From: Candidatus Krumholzibacteriota bacterium
GTDB lineage: Bacteria > Krumholzibacteriota > Krumholzibacteriia > LZORAL124-64-63
Reading direction: 5' to 3'
NCBI GenBank assembly: GCA_024275485.1
Contig: JAJRZA010000014.1
Location: 1 to 56,508 of the forward strand
DNA: 56,508 nucleotides
Made by a program: the position numbers and the translations under genes. Below the pieces are notes generated by a model. That model ran no database searches and was not told the DNA's origin. It saw only the letters and a program-made list of their open reading frames with translations. Of the stretch, positions 18,172 through 28,300 are shown piece after piece. Numbering within the stretch: position 1 is the first letter of the stretch; every line of letters begins with the position of its first letter.

Positions 18172-19860
18172 TTGACGGATCTGAAACAAAAAATCATTGA
18201 TGAGGAACTCTCCCAAAGCAAAGCCAGGGTGGCCATTTCCGAGGTGTCCCTGTTCTTATTCCTGGTCATAGGCAAACTGCGCCATCAGGAACACAGCTAG
18301 ACCCTTTCCGACAGCCTGGTTACCATAGTGGCCTATTTGGCCTTCGCTCTAGCCTGGTATTTTCTGGTCAAAAATTTCCCAAAACGATCACCTTGGCGAC
18401 GTTATCTGAGTCTGTTGGCGGATCTGGCCATCATGACAACCTTTTTTCACATCGGGGGAAAAAATTCATCGGTGGTATATCCTATCTTTCTATGGATCAT
18501 CATCGGCAACGGTATTCGTTTTGGAGAACGCTTTCTCAGCACCGGAATCATTCTGGGCGCCCTTGGCTTCACTTCAATCCTGATGTGGGCCCCATTTTGG
18601 CGCGAGAACATCGAGCTGAGTGCAGGGTTGCTGACCGGAGTCATCGTCCTTCCCATTTTCTTTTTCAGTGTGCTTAGACGTTTGAAGGCCATCACCCAGC
18701 TGGAAATGGAATTGAGCAAATCCCGGTTGGCCGACAAAGCAAAAAACGAATTTCTGGCCACCATGAGCCACGAGTTGCGCACTCCCATGAACGGGGTGCT
18801 GGGCATGGCCGAACTCCTGCGGGAAACTCAGCTCGATTCCCAGCAAAAAGAACAGCTGCACATCATCACCCGGTCGGTGGAATCATTGCTGCACATCATC
18901 AATGACATTCTTGACTACTCGAATATTGCGTCCAGGAGACTGACCCTGGAAAATGACCCCTTCGATTTGAGACAAGTCCTAACCGATGTGCAGGTGCTCA
19001 TGGAATCCGCAGCAGGGGAAAAAGGATTGGCCCTTGACTTCAGCTATCCTGATGATCACCACCGTCATTTCCTGGGCGACGCCATCAGGGTTCGGCAAAT
19101 GGTTTTCAATTTGCTTGGAAATGCCATCAAATTCACCAACAAAGGGCATGTGAAATTCCATTGCAGGGTGGAAGAAGATATACAAGGTTCGCTGATCACC
19201 ATGACCGTGCAGGATACGGGGATCGGAATTCAGGCCAACCGCCAGGCGGCCATATTCACCCATTTCGAACAGGCCGACGGCTCCACTACCCGCAAGTATG
19301 GTGGTGCCGGGTTGGGATTGTCCCTCAGCCGCCAACTGGCGAGGATGATGGGCGGCGATATAGAAGTTGTTTCCGAAGAAGGTCGGGGTTCGGTTTTCAC
19401 GGCCACCATGCGTCTTGAACGGGATGAAACCCCGGATCAGAACCAACACCATCCTGAGTCGGAATTGGCAAACTTCGGCTTCAAAGCTCTGGTTGTGGAA
19501 GACAACAAATTCAATCAGGTTGTAGTTTTGAATATGCTCAAAAAAATCGGCATCACCTGTAAGATTGCCGAAAACGGGCAAGAGGCTCTGGAAATGCTCG
19601 ACCAGGCGGAATTTGATCTGATTTTCATGGATGTGCGTATGCCCGTCATGAACGGTTACGAGGCCACCCAAGCCATCCGCGCCAGAGAGGACCAACTGGC
19701 TGATATTCCAATCCTGGCGCTTACCGGTGAGGCCACCAAAAGTGATGTGGCCAAATGCCTGGCCGCAGGCATGAACCTGCACCTGAGCAAACCTGTTCGA
19801 TTGGCAATGCTGGTGGAGTCGATTCATACCCTCCGCATCGGCAGCACGGTGAGTAACTGA
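18172..19860 (+). pseudogene. RpfC-like hybrid sensor histidine kinase, interrupted by an in-frame TAG
   Basis: DSF-sensor-type kinase. The N-terminus has five to six membrane helices (about 1-175), with WIIIGNGIRFGERFL matching the RpfC sensor region. Next come HisKA (FLATMSHELRTPMNG; His codon 18769-18771), HATPase (DTGIGI, GAGLGLSLSRQLA) and one receiver (IFMDVRMPVMNGYEA; Asp codon 19630-19632; LSKPV). Unlike Xanthomonas RpfC there is no Hpt domain. A TAG at 18298-18300 lies in the first loop, LRHQEHS-stop-TLSDSLV, and the same frame continues on both sides; CAG to TAG would explain it. The start is uncertain (TTG 18172 after GGTGGAAG). GTG 18328 would give a 510-residue protein lacking the first helix. 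The stop touches the stop of the convergent rpfF-like gene. Confidence 0.8.
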
Positions 19861-20757
19861 TCAACCCCGGCCCTGAATCTTCTTCAATTTTGCCTGGGGC
19901 CGTCTGCGATCCTGGGCCCTGATCAGGTTTTCAATCATTCGCAAATCCCGTGGTCTCAGTTGCAACGCAGTGTCGACCCATATTTTGGTAATGTGAATCA
20001 ACTCTTCATAGGTCACCGGATTGATGCACTGGCGCACACGCCCCAATGCGACATGGGCGTTGCTCCTGCGCTGATGACGGGTCAACAGCGTCCGCACGGA
20101 CGAAGCACCCTCACCATCGGCCACCACCTCATCCACAAGCTTGAGTTCGAGCATTTGACGGGCCGTCAATATTTCCCCGCTGGTGATGAGACGCTCGACC
20201 ATATCAGGAGAAATGCGACGAATGAGAAAACTATAGGCGCCCATGCCCGGAATCAGATTGAAGAGGATTTCAGGCAATCCAAAACGGGCTCTCTCTTCGG
20301 CCACCACGATGTTGCTGGAGATGGCGGCTTCGAAACCACCACCTAGGGCATCGCCCTGAACCAAAGTGATGGTGGTCATTGGCTGATTGAAATTCACCGC
20401 GTTGGGGTACAGAACATCGATGCAGGATTTGGCGTAGGCGAACAAACCATCGCGATCTTTGGCGAGGATCAAACCGTTGAACAATTCCAGATCTCCACCC
20501 AGATTGAAGACCCCAGGCACGGCACTGTCCAAAATGGTGTAGCGGACCGGCAGAGAGCGCCCGGAATCGATGGCTTCCTGATTCACACGTGACAGGCACC
20601 CGTGGAAGTGGGCCAATTCGGCCAGCAATTCCAGGTTGAAACAGGGGCGTCCATGGGGCGCCAAGGTGTACCAGATAGCCCGGTGATTCACCTCATAACG
20701 AATACTCAATTGTTCATACTGCCCCCAAAAGGGCAGAAATTTCATTTCCTTACTCAT
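19861..20757 (-). CDS. rpfF: RpfF-like DSF synthase (enoyl-CoA hydratase/thioesterase, crotonase fold)
   Basis: Makes cis-2-unsaturated fatty acid signals (DSF family) from 3-hydroxyacyl-ACP by dehydration and thioester cleavage. The protein has 298 residues against about 289 in Xanthomonas. Family motifs run through it: VFNLGGDLELF, LVQGDALGGGFEAA, GLPEILFNLIPGMGAYSF, ITKIWVDTALQL. The two catalytic glutamates are Glu143 and Glu163, with the same spacing of 20 as Glu141/Glu161 of RpfF. Start 20757 has GGAAGG upstream. It meets the RpfC-like kinase tail to tail with no base between stops, the same relative layout as rpfF and rpfC in Xanthomonas. No rpfB or rpfG is seen. Confidence 0.92.
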   Translation of the reverse strand: MSKEMKFLPFWGQYEQLSIRYEVNHRAIWYTLAPHGRPCFNLELLAELAHFHGCLSRVNQEAIDSGRSLPVRYTILDSAVPGVFNLGGDLELFNGLILAKDRDGLFAYAKSCIDVLYPNAVNFNQPMTTITLVQGDALGGGFEAAISSNIVVAEERARFGLPEILFNLIPGMGAYSFLIRRISPDMVERLITSGEILTARQMLELKLVDEVVADGEGASSVRTLLTRHQRRSNAHVALGRVRQCINPVTYEELIHITKIWVDTALQLRPRDLRMIENLIRAQDRRRPQAKLKKIQGRG

Positions 20758-20910
20758 ACGGACCTTCCCAATTGTACTGGCGAGCACTTGGAATCAGATG
20801 ATTGGAGAACAAACAGGCCAGCCAAAGTAAAACCTGAACCATTTTGTCCTATTCCCTTATCTCACCTCGGCTTAGATTATACAGGACAAGATTATTCTGA
20901 CAAGATATTT

Positions 20911-20951
20911 TTAATAAAAAAAGCCCGCCTCCGTTTTCGGAGACGGGCCTT
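20911..20951 (-). terminator. Terminator of the secretion operon
   Basis: AAGCCCGCCTCCG pairs with CGGAGACGGGCCTT (one mismatch, one bulge) around TTTT. On the minus strand a T run (TTTTTTTATT) follows. It lies 34 bases after the TPR-protein stop and ends the minus-strand operon from 32124. Confidence 0.85.
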
Positions 20952-20984
20952 GCCCAATAAATCATCAAGATGTGTTTGGGCCAA

Positions 20985-23900
20985 TCACCCTCCAACTACC
21001 CCGGAGGCCCTGATGGCGTCGATACGCTCCATTGCCATGGCCGACCACTCGGGCTTTCCACCAGCATCTTGGATTTGCTGCCAGGCTGCCAGTGCTGCCC
21101 CCCAGTCCCCCCGCTCTTCGGCAATTTCCGCCATCCGGGCCAAACTGGCGATGCGGAAGGGATCCACCAGGTCACCCTGATCCGCTGCTACGCCATAACT
21201 GACCAGGGCCTGGTCGATGTTGCCGTCTTTTTCATGGCACTCACCCTGACGATAGCGCGCTTCGGCCACCGGGGCGTCACCACTTTCCAGAGCGTGTTCA
21301 TAAGCCTCGACTGCCTGGCGATAGTCGCCCAGCTCTTCCTGATAGAGCGTGGCGATCTGCACCCACAGACCCTTGGCATTGTCGTCTGTAGGATAATCGG
21401 AAAGGAAGCGCACATATCCACCAATGGCGGCGTGCCAATCTTCAATTTCCTGGTAGCAGATGGCTGCATTGTAGGAAGCCAAAGCCGCGTACTGTCCCTC
21501 GGGGAAAACATCAGTCAGGGTTTCATAACTGAGAGCGGACTCGAGATACTTTTCCTGTTTGAACTGCACGGTGGCAGCCCGCAACTGGGCCAGCTCGGCA
21601 AGATCATGGGAAGGATGAGTGGTGGTAAAGTTGTGGTAACCGGCCAGGGCCTGGTCCATGTTGTCGGCACGGTAATAACTTTCGGCCAGATAGAAAAGGG
21701 CGCCGGGACCGGATTCACTGTCGGGGTAGTCCAAGGTAACCTTTTCGAAAGCCCTGGCCGCGACGGCATAGTCCTGCTCGGCGAAGGCGTCCTGTCCCTT
21801 GTTCCAGTAGATGTCGGCAGCCAATGGGCTGTCGGGGTTGCCTTCGAGGTACTCTTCCATGTCGCGACCGCTGCGATAGTAACAGCTCTGAATACCCAAT
21901 TCGGCGTCTTCAATTCGCGGATCATCGGGATTGGCCTCTATAAAGGCGGCGAAGGTCTCGATGGCCAGATCATCCTGGCCCTGATTGTAGGCGCAGTTGG
22001 CCAATCCGAATCCAGCGTCGGCAGCGTGCTTCCCCGTGGGGAATTGCCTTTGCAGACGGTTGTAGGTGGTCGAGGCGGCAGCGAACTGTCCCAAACCAAA
22101 CTGGGTATCGCCAATGCGGTAGAGAGCTTCCTCTGCTTCGGGATCCGCAGGGAATCGGGCCAGCAAACTCTTCCAGCTTTCGATAGCCTGGTCGTAGTAC
22201 TGTAGACGATAGTAACAATCGCCCTGATTGGACAGTGCCGAAGGCGCATTCGCGCCATCCGGGTGCTTGGCCAGGAATTCACTGAACTGCTTGAGGGCTT
22301 CTTCGTATTTGTGTTGGTTGAAATAGATACTGCCCACGGCCAAACTGTTGGTACCCTTTTCGCTTTCTGCGTTGGCCAGGGCCAACAGGTATTTTTCCTG
22401 CTCTTCGAGAGCCAGTTCGTATTGCCCGGTCTGGCTACGACTGGCCACCAATCCCTGCAACGATGCCGCGGCCACATTGCTGCGCGGATAGCCGGTCAGA
22501 ACCAGACGGTACATGCCTGTGGCGCGTCGATACAAACCCTGCTGATAGTAGGCCTCCCCCAGATAGTAATAGGTGCGGGCCCGCCACTGGCTGGGCGTAG
22601 GAAGCAACCTGCTGGCCAGGTAGTTGTAGTTGGTCAACAACCGATCCAGTTCTCCGGTTTTGAAATAGGCCATGGTCGACAGGAACAACGCCCTTTCGGC
22701 CACATCGGAGTTCACATGCTTGTCCACCACGTTCTGGAATGATCGGATGGCTGCAGGGTATTCTTCCAGGGAAAAATGGCTGTAGCCCTGCAAAACCCGC
22801 ACCCGGGGAGCGAGATCGTCGCCGGGAAAGCGGTCCAGGAATTCATCGGAAAGGACAATGGCCTGTCCATAGTTTTCTTCCGTGGCGTAGGCGTAAATCA
22901 CCTTGTGCAACGCAGAACTGGCAACCTTCGATTCGGCAAAACCGCGCACCACATCGGTCCAGGCGAAAATCGCCTCGGCGGTGCGGTCCAGCTGCATATA
23001 GCAATCGCCAATGAGATATTGGGCGTAGGCACTGATCATTTCGCCGGGAAAGAGGCGAACGATTTCTTCCAGTTGGCGCACCGATTCGTCGAAGCGGCCT
23101 TCAATGAAAGTCACACAGGCCATCTTGTAGCGGGCGTTGGGAACGAACTGGCTTTTGGGATATTTTTCGATGAAGACGCGATAACTTCGCACCGCCACCG
23201 TGTTCTGACCTGAACGGTAAAAGGCTTCGGCTATGGAAAAAGCCACATCGTCGGCCAGTGGACTGTCGGGGTACTGACGCAACACCTGACGATACCGTTG
23301 AATGGCCAAAATGTACTGGCCCGTATCCTCGAGACAACGACCCAGATAGTACAATCCCCGATCGCTGGGCACTTCGGCAAAAAAGGCGATGGCTTCGTCA
23401 TAGCGCTTTTCTTCGTAGGCAAACAAGCCGAGGGCAAACTTGACCTGGGGTTTTTCGGCATAGCCGGGCCGGCGCTCCAGCAACTCGCGGTAAGCCGTGC
23501 GCAGCTTCAGCCAATTTCCTTCGACGATATAACTGAGACCGATTTCATAAAGACCTTCGGCCAACAGGAAGGTGTCGTCGTACTTGTTGATGAGTCGATC
23601 GTACTGGGTGATGGCTTCGCTGAATTGCCCAAGGTTGAAATAGCACTCACCCTGGCGCAATAGAACACTTGCCTTGAGATAATCGTCTTCGCCTTTGTAG
23701 TTGTCCACCTTGTCGTATTCCCGCAAGGCTCCTTCATAGTCTCCGGCGGCGAAGTAGCACTCTGCCAACATGTACTGTGCACCTGATGAACGGGGACTCT
23801 TGCCGTAGGACTGCACATACAAACGGTACTGCTGCATGGCTGCGCTTTTATCCACCCCGTCAGCGAAAGCCTGACCGGCCGCTTCCCACAGCGAGGCTTC

Positions 23901-24053
23901 GGTGGGTACTTTCCGTTCGCTGGAACTGTCAGCAGCCAAGGCCTGACCAACTCCGGCGACCAGCATCCACAGCACTGCCGAAGTACAGATTGCCATGGTT
24001 ATGGTAGTCCGGCGGGACACCATCGGTTTGTTCATTGCTAGTGTCCTGTTCAT
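20985..24053 (-). CDS. Large exported tetratricopeptide-repeat protein
   Basis: Protein of 1022 residues with an N-terminal signal sequence (MAICTSAVLWMLVAGVGQALAA). It is almost entirely TPR-like repeats of about 35 residues, at least 20 by eye (for example RQGECYFNLGQFSEAITQYD, NQGDCYYRLQYYDQAIESW, QGECHEKDGNIDQALVSYG). Such proteins act as periplasmic or outer-membrane-associated scaffolds, like the TPR parts of YbgF/CpoB and BamD. The start codon overlaps the PorV-like stop by one base (TAATG), implying translational coupling. Its job is probably to assist assembly or export of the two upstream products, though it could equally be a general envelope scaffold. Confidence 0.85.
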   Translation of the reverse strand: MNRTLAMNKPMVSRRTTITMAICTSAVLWMLVAGVGQALAADSSSERKVPTEASLWEAAGQAFADGVDKSAAMQQYRLYVQSYGKSPRSSGAQYMLAECYFAAGDYEGALREYDKVDNYKGEDDYLKASVLLRQGECYFNLGQFSEAITQYDRLINKYDDTFLLAEGLYEIGLSYIVEGNWLKLRTAYRELLERRPGYAEKPQVKFALGLFAYEEKRYDEAIAFFAEVPSDRGLYYLGRCLEDTGQYILAIQRYRQVLRQYPDSPLADDVAFSIAEAFYRSGQNTVAVRSYRVFIEKYPKSQFVPNARYKMACVTFIEGRFDESVRQLEEIVRLFPGEMISAYAQYLIGDCYMQLDRTAEAIFAWTDVVRGFAESKVASSALHKVIYAYATEENYGQAIVLSDEFLDRFPGDDLAPRVRVLQGYSHFSLEEYPAAIRSFQNVVDKHVNSDVAERALFLSTMAYFKTGELDRLLTNYNYLASRLLPTPSQWRARTYYYLGEAYYQQGLYRRATGMYRLVLTGYPRSNVAAASLQGLVASRSQTGQYELALEEQEKYLLALANAESEKGTNSLAVGSIYFNQHKYEEALKQFSEFLAKHPDGANAPSALSNQGDCYYRLQYYDQAIESWKSLLARFPADPEAEEALYRIGDTQFGLGQFAAASTTYNRLQRQFPTGKHAADAGFGLANCAYNQGQDDLAIETFAAFIEANPDDPRIEDAELGIQSCYYRSGRDMEEYLEGNPDSPLAADIYWNKGQDAFAEQDYAVAARAFEKVTLDYPDSESGPGALFYLAESYYRADNMDQALAGYHNFTTTHPSHDLAELAQLRAATVQFKQEKYLESALSYETLTDVFPEGQYAALASYNAAICYQEIEDWHAAIGGYVRFLSDYPTDDNAKGLWVQIATLYQEELGDYRQAVEAYEHALESGDAPVAEARYRQGECHEKDGNIDQALVSYGVAADQGDLVDPFRIASLARMAEIAEERGDWGAALAAWQQIQDAGGKPEWSAMAMERIDAIRASGVVGG

Positions 24054-25351
24054 TATTTGGTCCCCCCGGTGAGGTTTTCACTGCCGCTGATTTCAACCCT
24101 GATGGGAGTACGGGTGCGATCCTTGAAGCCCATCACCTCGACCATCGATTGGAAGTCCCATTCCTGTCCCATTGAGTCGACGATGGTGACACGGGCATCG
24201 TACTGCCCATCATCCACCAGGCGACCGTTTTCATCCTGGCCTCCCCAACTGACGCCATCGGGAGGCGTTCCGTTGCCGCTCATGGTTTTGACGGACCTGC
24301 CGTCTTCATCGGTGATCTCCACTCGCCAAGATTCCACCTGACCGCGCACCGCCGTCTCAATGGCAAAACGCACATCGTGATCTTCACCCGAAGGGCTGAA
24401 AATGGCACGGCTGCTGTTCATCTTCACACCAAAAGGCACTCCGAAGCGCAAGGTGGCGCTCAGAACATTCTGGGCTCCGAGATCGGTGCTGACGTAGGCG
24501 TAATCGAACTGCCAGTTTTCAAGACGGAAACCGGCGCCCGCGCTCATGTGTTCGCGTTCGCCATCGTAGCCGCCGCGCAAACTCAGGAAGCGCACCGGCC
24601 ATATTTCGAGACCACTGCGAAAACTGGTATCCATGAATTCGGTTTTCACCAGATCGCTGGTCACCATCATTCGGCCGCGAAAAAACCGTAAGGCAAAACC
24701 GGCGCGCATGCTGCGGGCCAACTTTTCTTCTTCTTCAACCAGGGTGATGGCAGGTTCAACAAGGTTTTGCACCGAAGCACCCAGGCTCAGCAGGCGATGG
24801 GGGCGATAATACAGGCCCAGGTCCATGCCCATGCTGCTGCCCGAAGCCCCGCCAATATCCTGGCTGACGGATTTCAAGTTCACACCGTAAGACAGCCTTC
24901 CAAATCCATTGGCGTAACCCAGGGAGAAGATGCCTTCCTTCTCGCTGAAGGTTTCACCGAGGTCTTCATCCCAGGTTGAGCGTTCAAACTCGCCACTGGT
25001 GGTGAAGGTGCCGTTCAAGGAGAAGGTACCCCAGTTTTCCGTGGGCATCCCCAGGGCGAAGAAGGTGTACTTCGTATCATTGAACATGGTGGCGCCCATG
25101 CCGGTGATCTCCATGGTGCGCAACTGAGCCAGACCCGCCGGGTTCCAGTACGATGTGGCTACGTCGTCACTCAAACCCACCACTGCGTTGCCCAAAGCCA
25201 AACTGCGGGCACTGGCACCGAAGCGAAGGAAGCCTCCGGGCACACCGGCATCGTCCACAGCCAGGGCCGCAGAAGTTGCCAGGGTCAATGTTGCCATGAT
25301 CAGAAAGAGCCTGATCATCAAACTGTTGGTTTTCATGGTTACAGCTTTCAT
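24053..25351 (-). CDS. PorV/UPF0164-like outer-membrane barrel with C-terminal FlgD-like domain
   Basis: Outer-membrane protein of 432 residues with a signal peptide (LFLIMATLTLATSAALA). The first mature segment, FLRFGASARSLALGNAVVGL, then SDDVATSYWNPAGLA, is the signature of the PorV/PorQ/UPF0164 family. Alternating beta-strand residues run to about residue 310. The last about 110 residues look like an Ig-type FlgD module: FAIETAVRGQVESWRVEI, then DGVSWGGQDENGRLVDDG and Y. In T9SS bacteria PorV carries cargo bearing a C-terminal signal domain. Here the neighbouring giant protein ends in such a domain. The gene overlaps the stop of the giant gene by one base (TGATG). Confidence 0.8.
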   Translation of the reverse strand: MKAVTMKTNSLMIRLFLIMATLTLATSAALAVDDAGVPGGFLRFGASARSLALGNAVVGLSDDVATSYWNPAGLAQLRTMEITGMGATMFNDTKYTFFALGMPTENWGTFSLNGTFTTSGEFERSTWDEDLGETFSEKEGIFSLGYANGFGRLSYGVNLKSVSQDIGGASGSSMGMDLGLYYRPHRLLSLGASVQNLVEPAITLVEEEEKLARSMRAGFALRFFRGRMMVTSDLVKTEFMDTSFRSGLEIWPVRFLSLRGGYDGEREHMSAGAGFRLENWQFDYAYVSTDLGAQNVLSATLRFGVPFGVKMNSSRAIFSPSGEDHDVRFAIETAVRGQVESWRVEITDEDGRSVKTMSGNGTPPDGVSWGGQDENGRLVDDGQYDARVTIVDSMGQEWDFQSMVEVMGFKDRTRTPIRVEISGSENLTGGTK

Positions 25352-28300
25352 CACTTCACCACCGCAATCTTGCGACGGAGGTCCATTCCGTTGCCGTATA
25401 CTCGGCAGATATACCCGCCATTGGCCACCACCCGGCCTTTGCCGTTGCGACCGTCCCAGGTGAACTGCTCCACTGACCCGGCAACCACGTTGCGCTGCTC
25501 GCTGTACACCATGCCGCCGTACAAATCGTACATGGTGACGGTGACGATGCCGCTGTTCGTGGGCCGGAACATGATCGTGGTCTCTCCTTCATTGGGATTG
25601 AAGGGGTTGGGTCGGTTGGTGATCTCCTTGTCCATGGCCAGGTCGCGGGCAGTGTACAGGGTCACTGTCTGGACCTCTTCGAGCACGCCGCTGCTCTCTT
25701 CGGCGTAGAATCGCAGGAAGTGTTCGCCCGGTTCCGCAAACTCCGGTCCCAGGTCCTGCAGGGTGAAAGTACCGTCGTACACGGTGACTGGTCGCGGGGG
25801 ATCCATCAAATCCACGTCCACGAAAATTGTCTGGATGCCACGCACGTCCTCCGTCACCGCGTTCAGGTGGATTTCCGTACTCGGGGTGATGTAGAATCCG
25901 TCGCGAAAAGGCGTCACCACCGGATCAAAGTCGACATGGGTCACCGGGGGTCCCGTCACTTCCAGCAGAATCGCTTCGCTCACCAGTTCACCGGCAACGA
26001 TTTGAATCATGACGTCTTCAGTGCCATAATCGCTGATCCCAAGCTCCACATCGGCGCGGCCATCCACGTCGGCGCTCAGGAAATAGGTGTTGGCCCTCGC
26101 GTTGCCCAAAGTGCCGTCGCCCTGGATCACCTGCAGGTTCATCCCCGTCCCGGAGACCGGGTTGCCGGACGCATCGGTGGCCCGGGCCTGAATATCGACC
26201 ACTTCGCCGGGACGCAGGGGGCGATCCAGCTCGTGCCCCGGCAGATCTTCGGCCCAGAGATCTATGATCGCAGCCGGAGCCGGAATCACCGTTACCACAT
26301 CACTGAAGAAACTTTCACCCGTGGCATCGCTGATGCGCAGATAAATGCTCTCGGCCCTGTCGTAGGTCTGGAAAGCAAAGGCCCGCTCACCGGACTGGGT
26401 GGTGCCAACGGTATCGGCCAGAATGCCGGCCGGGTCGTAATTGAAATCCGGACGGGGCGAGTTGCCGCTGAAGGCGTTGATCACAAAATTGCGATCATCG
26501 CTGGTGACCAGCTGCCCAGTGACGATGTCCACCCGACGCACGGTCATTTCGAATCCTTCTCCAGCCACAACGGTGTCCGGAATATCAACCGCATATCGCA
26601 CGCCTTCGGGAACCACGGTCAGAACGTCGCTGAAGAACTCGCGGCCACGGGCATCTCGGATGCGAATCACGATTTGCTCACTGGTGGCGTAGTGCTGGCC
26701 GCTGACCACGGCTTCACCACCCACCAGGGTCGCGCTGGCGATGCCCAGGGTATCGTGGGCGCCGGTGCGGCCGGGCAACAGGGCGGTCATTTCAAATTCG
26801 CCGCCGGCGTCAATTCGATCGCCTGTTTCAGGATTGACCAGGCGCACCGTCAGACTGAAGGTGGCCGGAGGTCCTGCAGTCACGGTGGCCGGTTCCGGCA
26901 GCACCACGCGGTATTCGGCCTCATTGACCGGAATATCCACACGGCCGCTGTTGACCTCGGGGTGACCGGGATCAGTGGCAAACACGGAGACCATGCCCGG
27001 GTTTCCCAGGATGATTTCCAGATCACGGCTGCCATTGACAAATGGGACGAAATCGTCGGCGGGATCCACCAAATCCAACTGGCCGCCACTGCTGCTCAGA
27101 TGGATGGTACCATCCACGATGGAGGTGACCAGATTCCAGTACTGATCCACCGCGCGCACCGAAATGGTGAATGGCGATTCAGCCTGCTGGGTCAGCGGTT
27201 CGCCCTCCTTGCCATCGCCACTGAGTGCGCCGGGAACCGGGCTCTCCCCGGGAGCCACTATCTGGATGCGTTTGAAACCGTCGGCCAGCATGCGGCAGGT
27301 GTTGCTGATACCGGTGATGCCGGTGGTATCGGACACCTGGACGAAGATATCCTCGGAACGGCTGTAGGCCTGGGCGATGGTGCGAATACCACCGCTGAGA
27401 ATACCCTGAACAACTTCCGTGGCACCGCTGCCGGGCAGACCGGTCTGGGCACTCACGATTTGAATGTTGAAGAGACGATCCTGTGTTGTGACCCGTTGAC
27501 CGGTATTGCTGTCCAACAGTTCCACGATCAGGGGGAAGGTTTCAGGCGGGCCAACCACGGCCGAATCAGGCATGCTGACCGAGAAGTACAATCCGCCACT
27601 GTCCATTTCAATGACCGAGCTGAAAGCTTCGCGACCAAAGTCGTCGGTAACTCGAATGATGATGTCTTCCACGGTGCTGTAGTTTTGATCGTTGATCACC
27701 GTCACACCACCAATGAGTTGGGCTTCCACCGTGCCGAGATCACCGTTGGCAGCGCCATGGTTGGGCAACAACGGTGTCAGGTCGAATCGGTTCATGGCCG
27801 TGGGCACCACATTGCCGGTGATCGGATCAATCAGTTTGATGGTGATCAGGAAACCGGGCACTGGACCAGTGGATGCGGTGGCCGGCACGCTGATTTCATA
27901 TTCGTAGGGAGGGTCCACCGGGATATGGCTGGACTGTGATGGTTTGCTCAGATCGTCCTCATCGTAGATGGTGACCGAAACGGTTCCGGCGTCCGTCAGG
28001 AATCCGTTGAAACTGCGCCTGCCATTGACGAATGGAACGTAGTTTTCCTGGGGATTGCCAGAGTTGGCAAAGGAATTGTCACTGGCCACCAGACGCAGGC
28101 TGCCCACGTTGGTGGTATCGGCGAGATTCCAGTACTGGTCCACCGCGCGCACGGTCATGGGGAACAATTCACCCGACCGCTGGGTCAGGGGCGCTCCACT
28201 TTTCCCACTGACGTCAAAGGCCGGAATTCCCGGTTCAACGATTTCACCGGGAGCAAGGATCTGTAATCGTTTGTAACCATCGGCATGAATGGCGAACACG

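Noticed and set aside
18042-18275. Extended N-terminus of the reductive-dehalogenase homologue to 18275
   Set aside because: The added residues lie antisense to the first coding part of the RpfC-like gene. The start at 18041 gives a membrane helix straight away and has a ribosome site.
25720-27939. Long plus-strand frame of 739 codons, and similar ones at 29332-31785
   Set aside because: They lie antisense to the giant Ig-like gene, are rich in His and Gly as expected for shadows of GC-rich codons, and show no domain.
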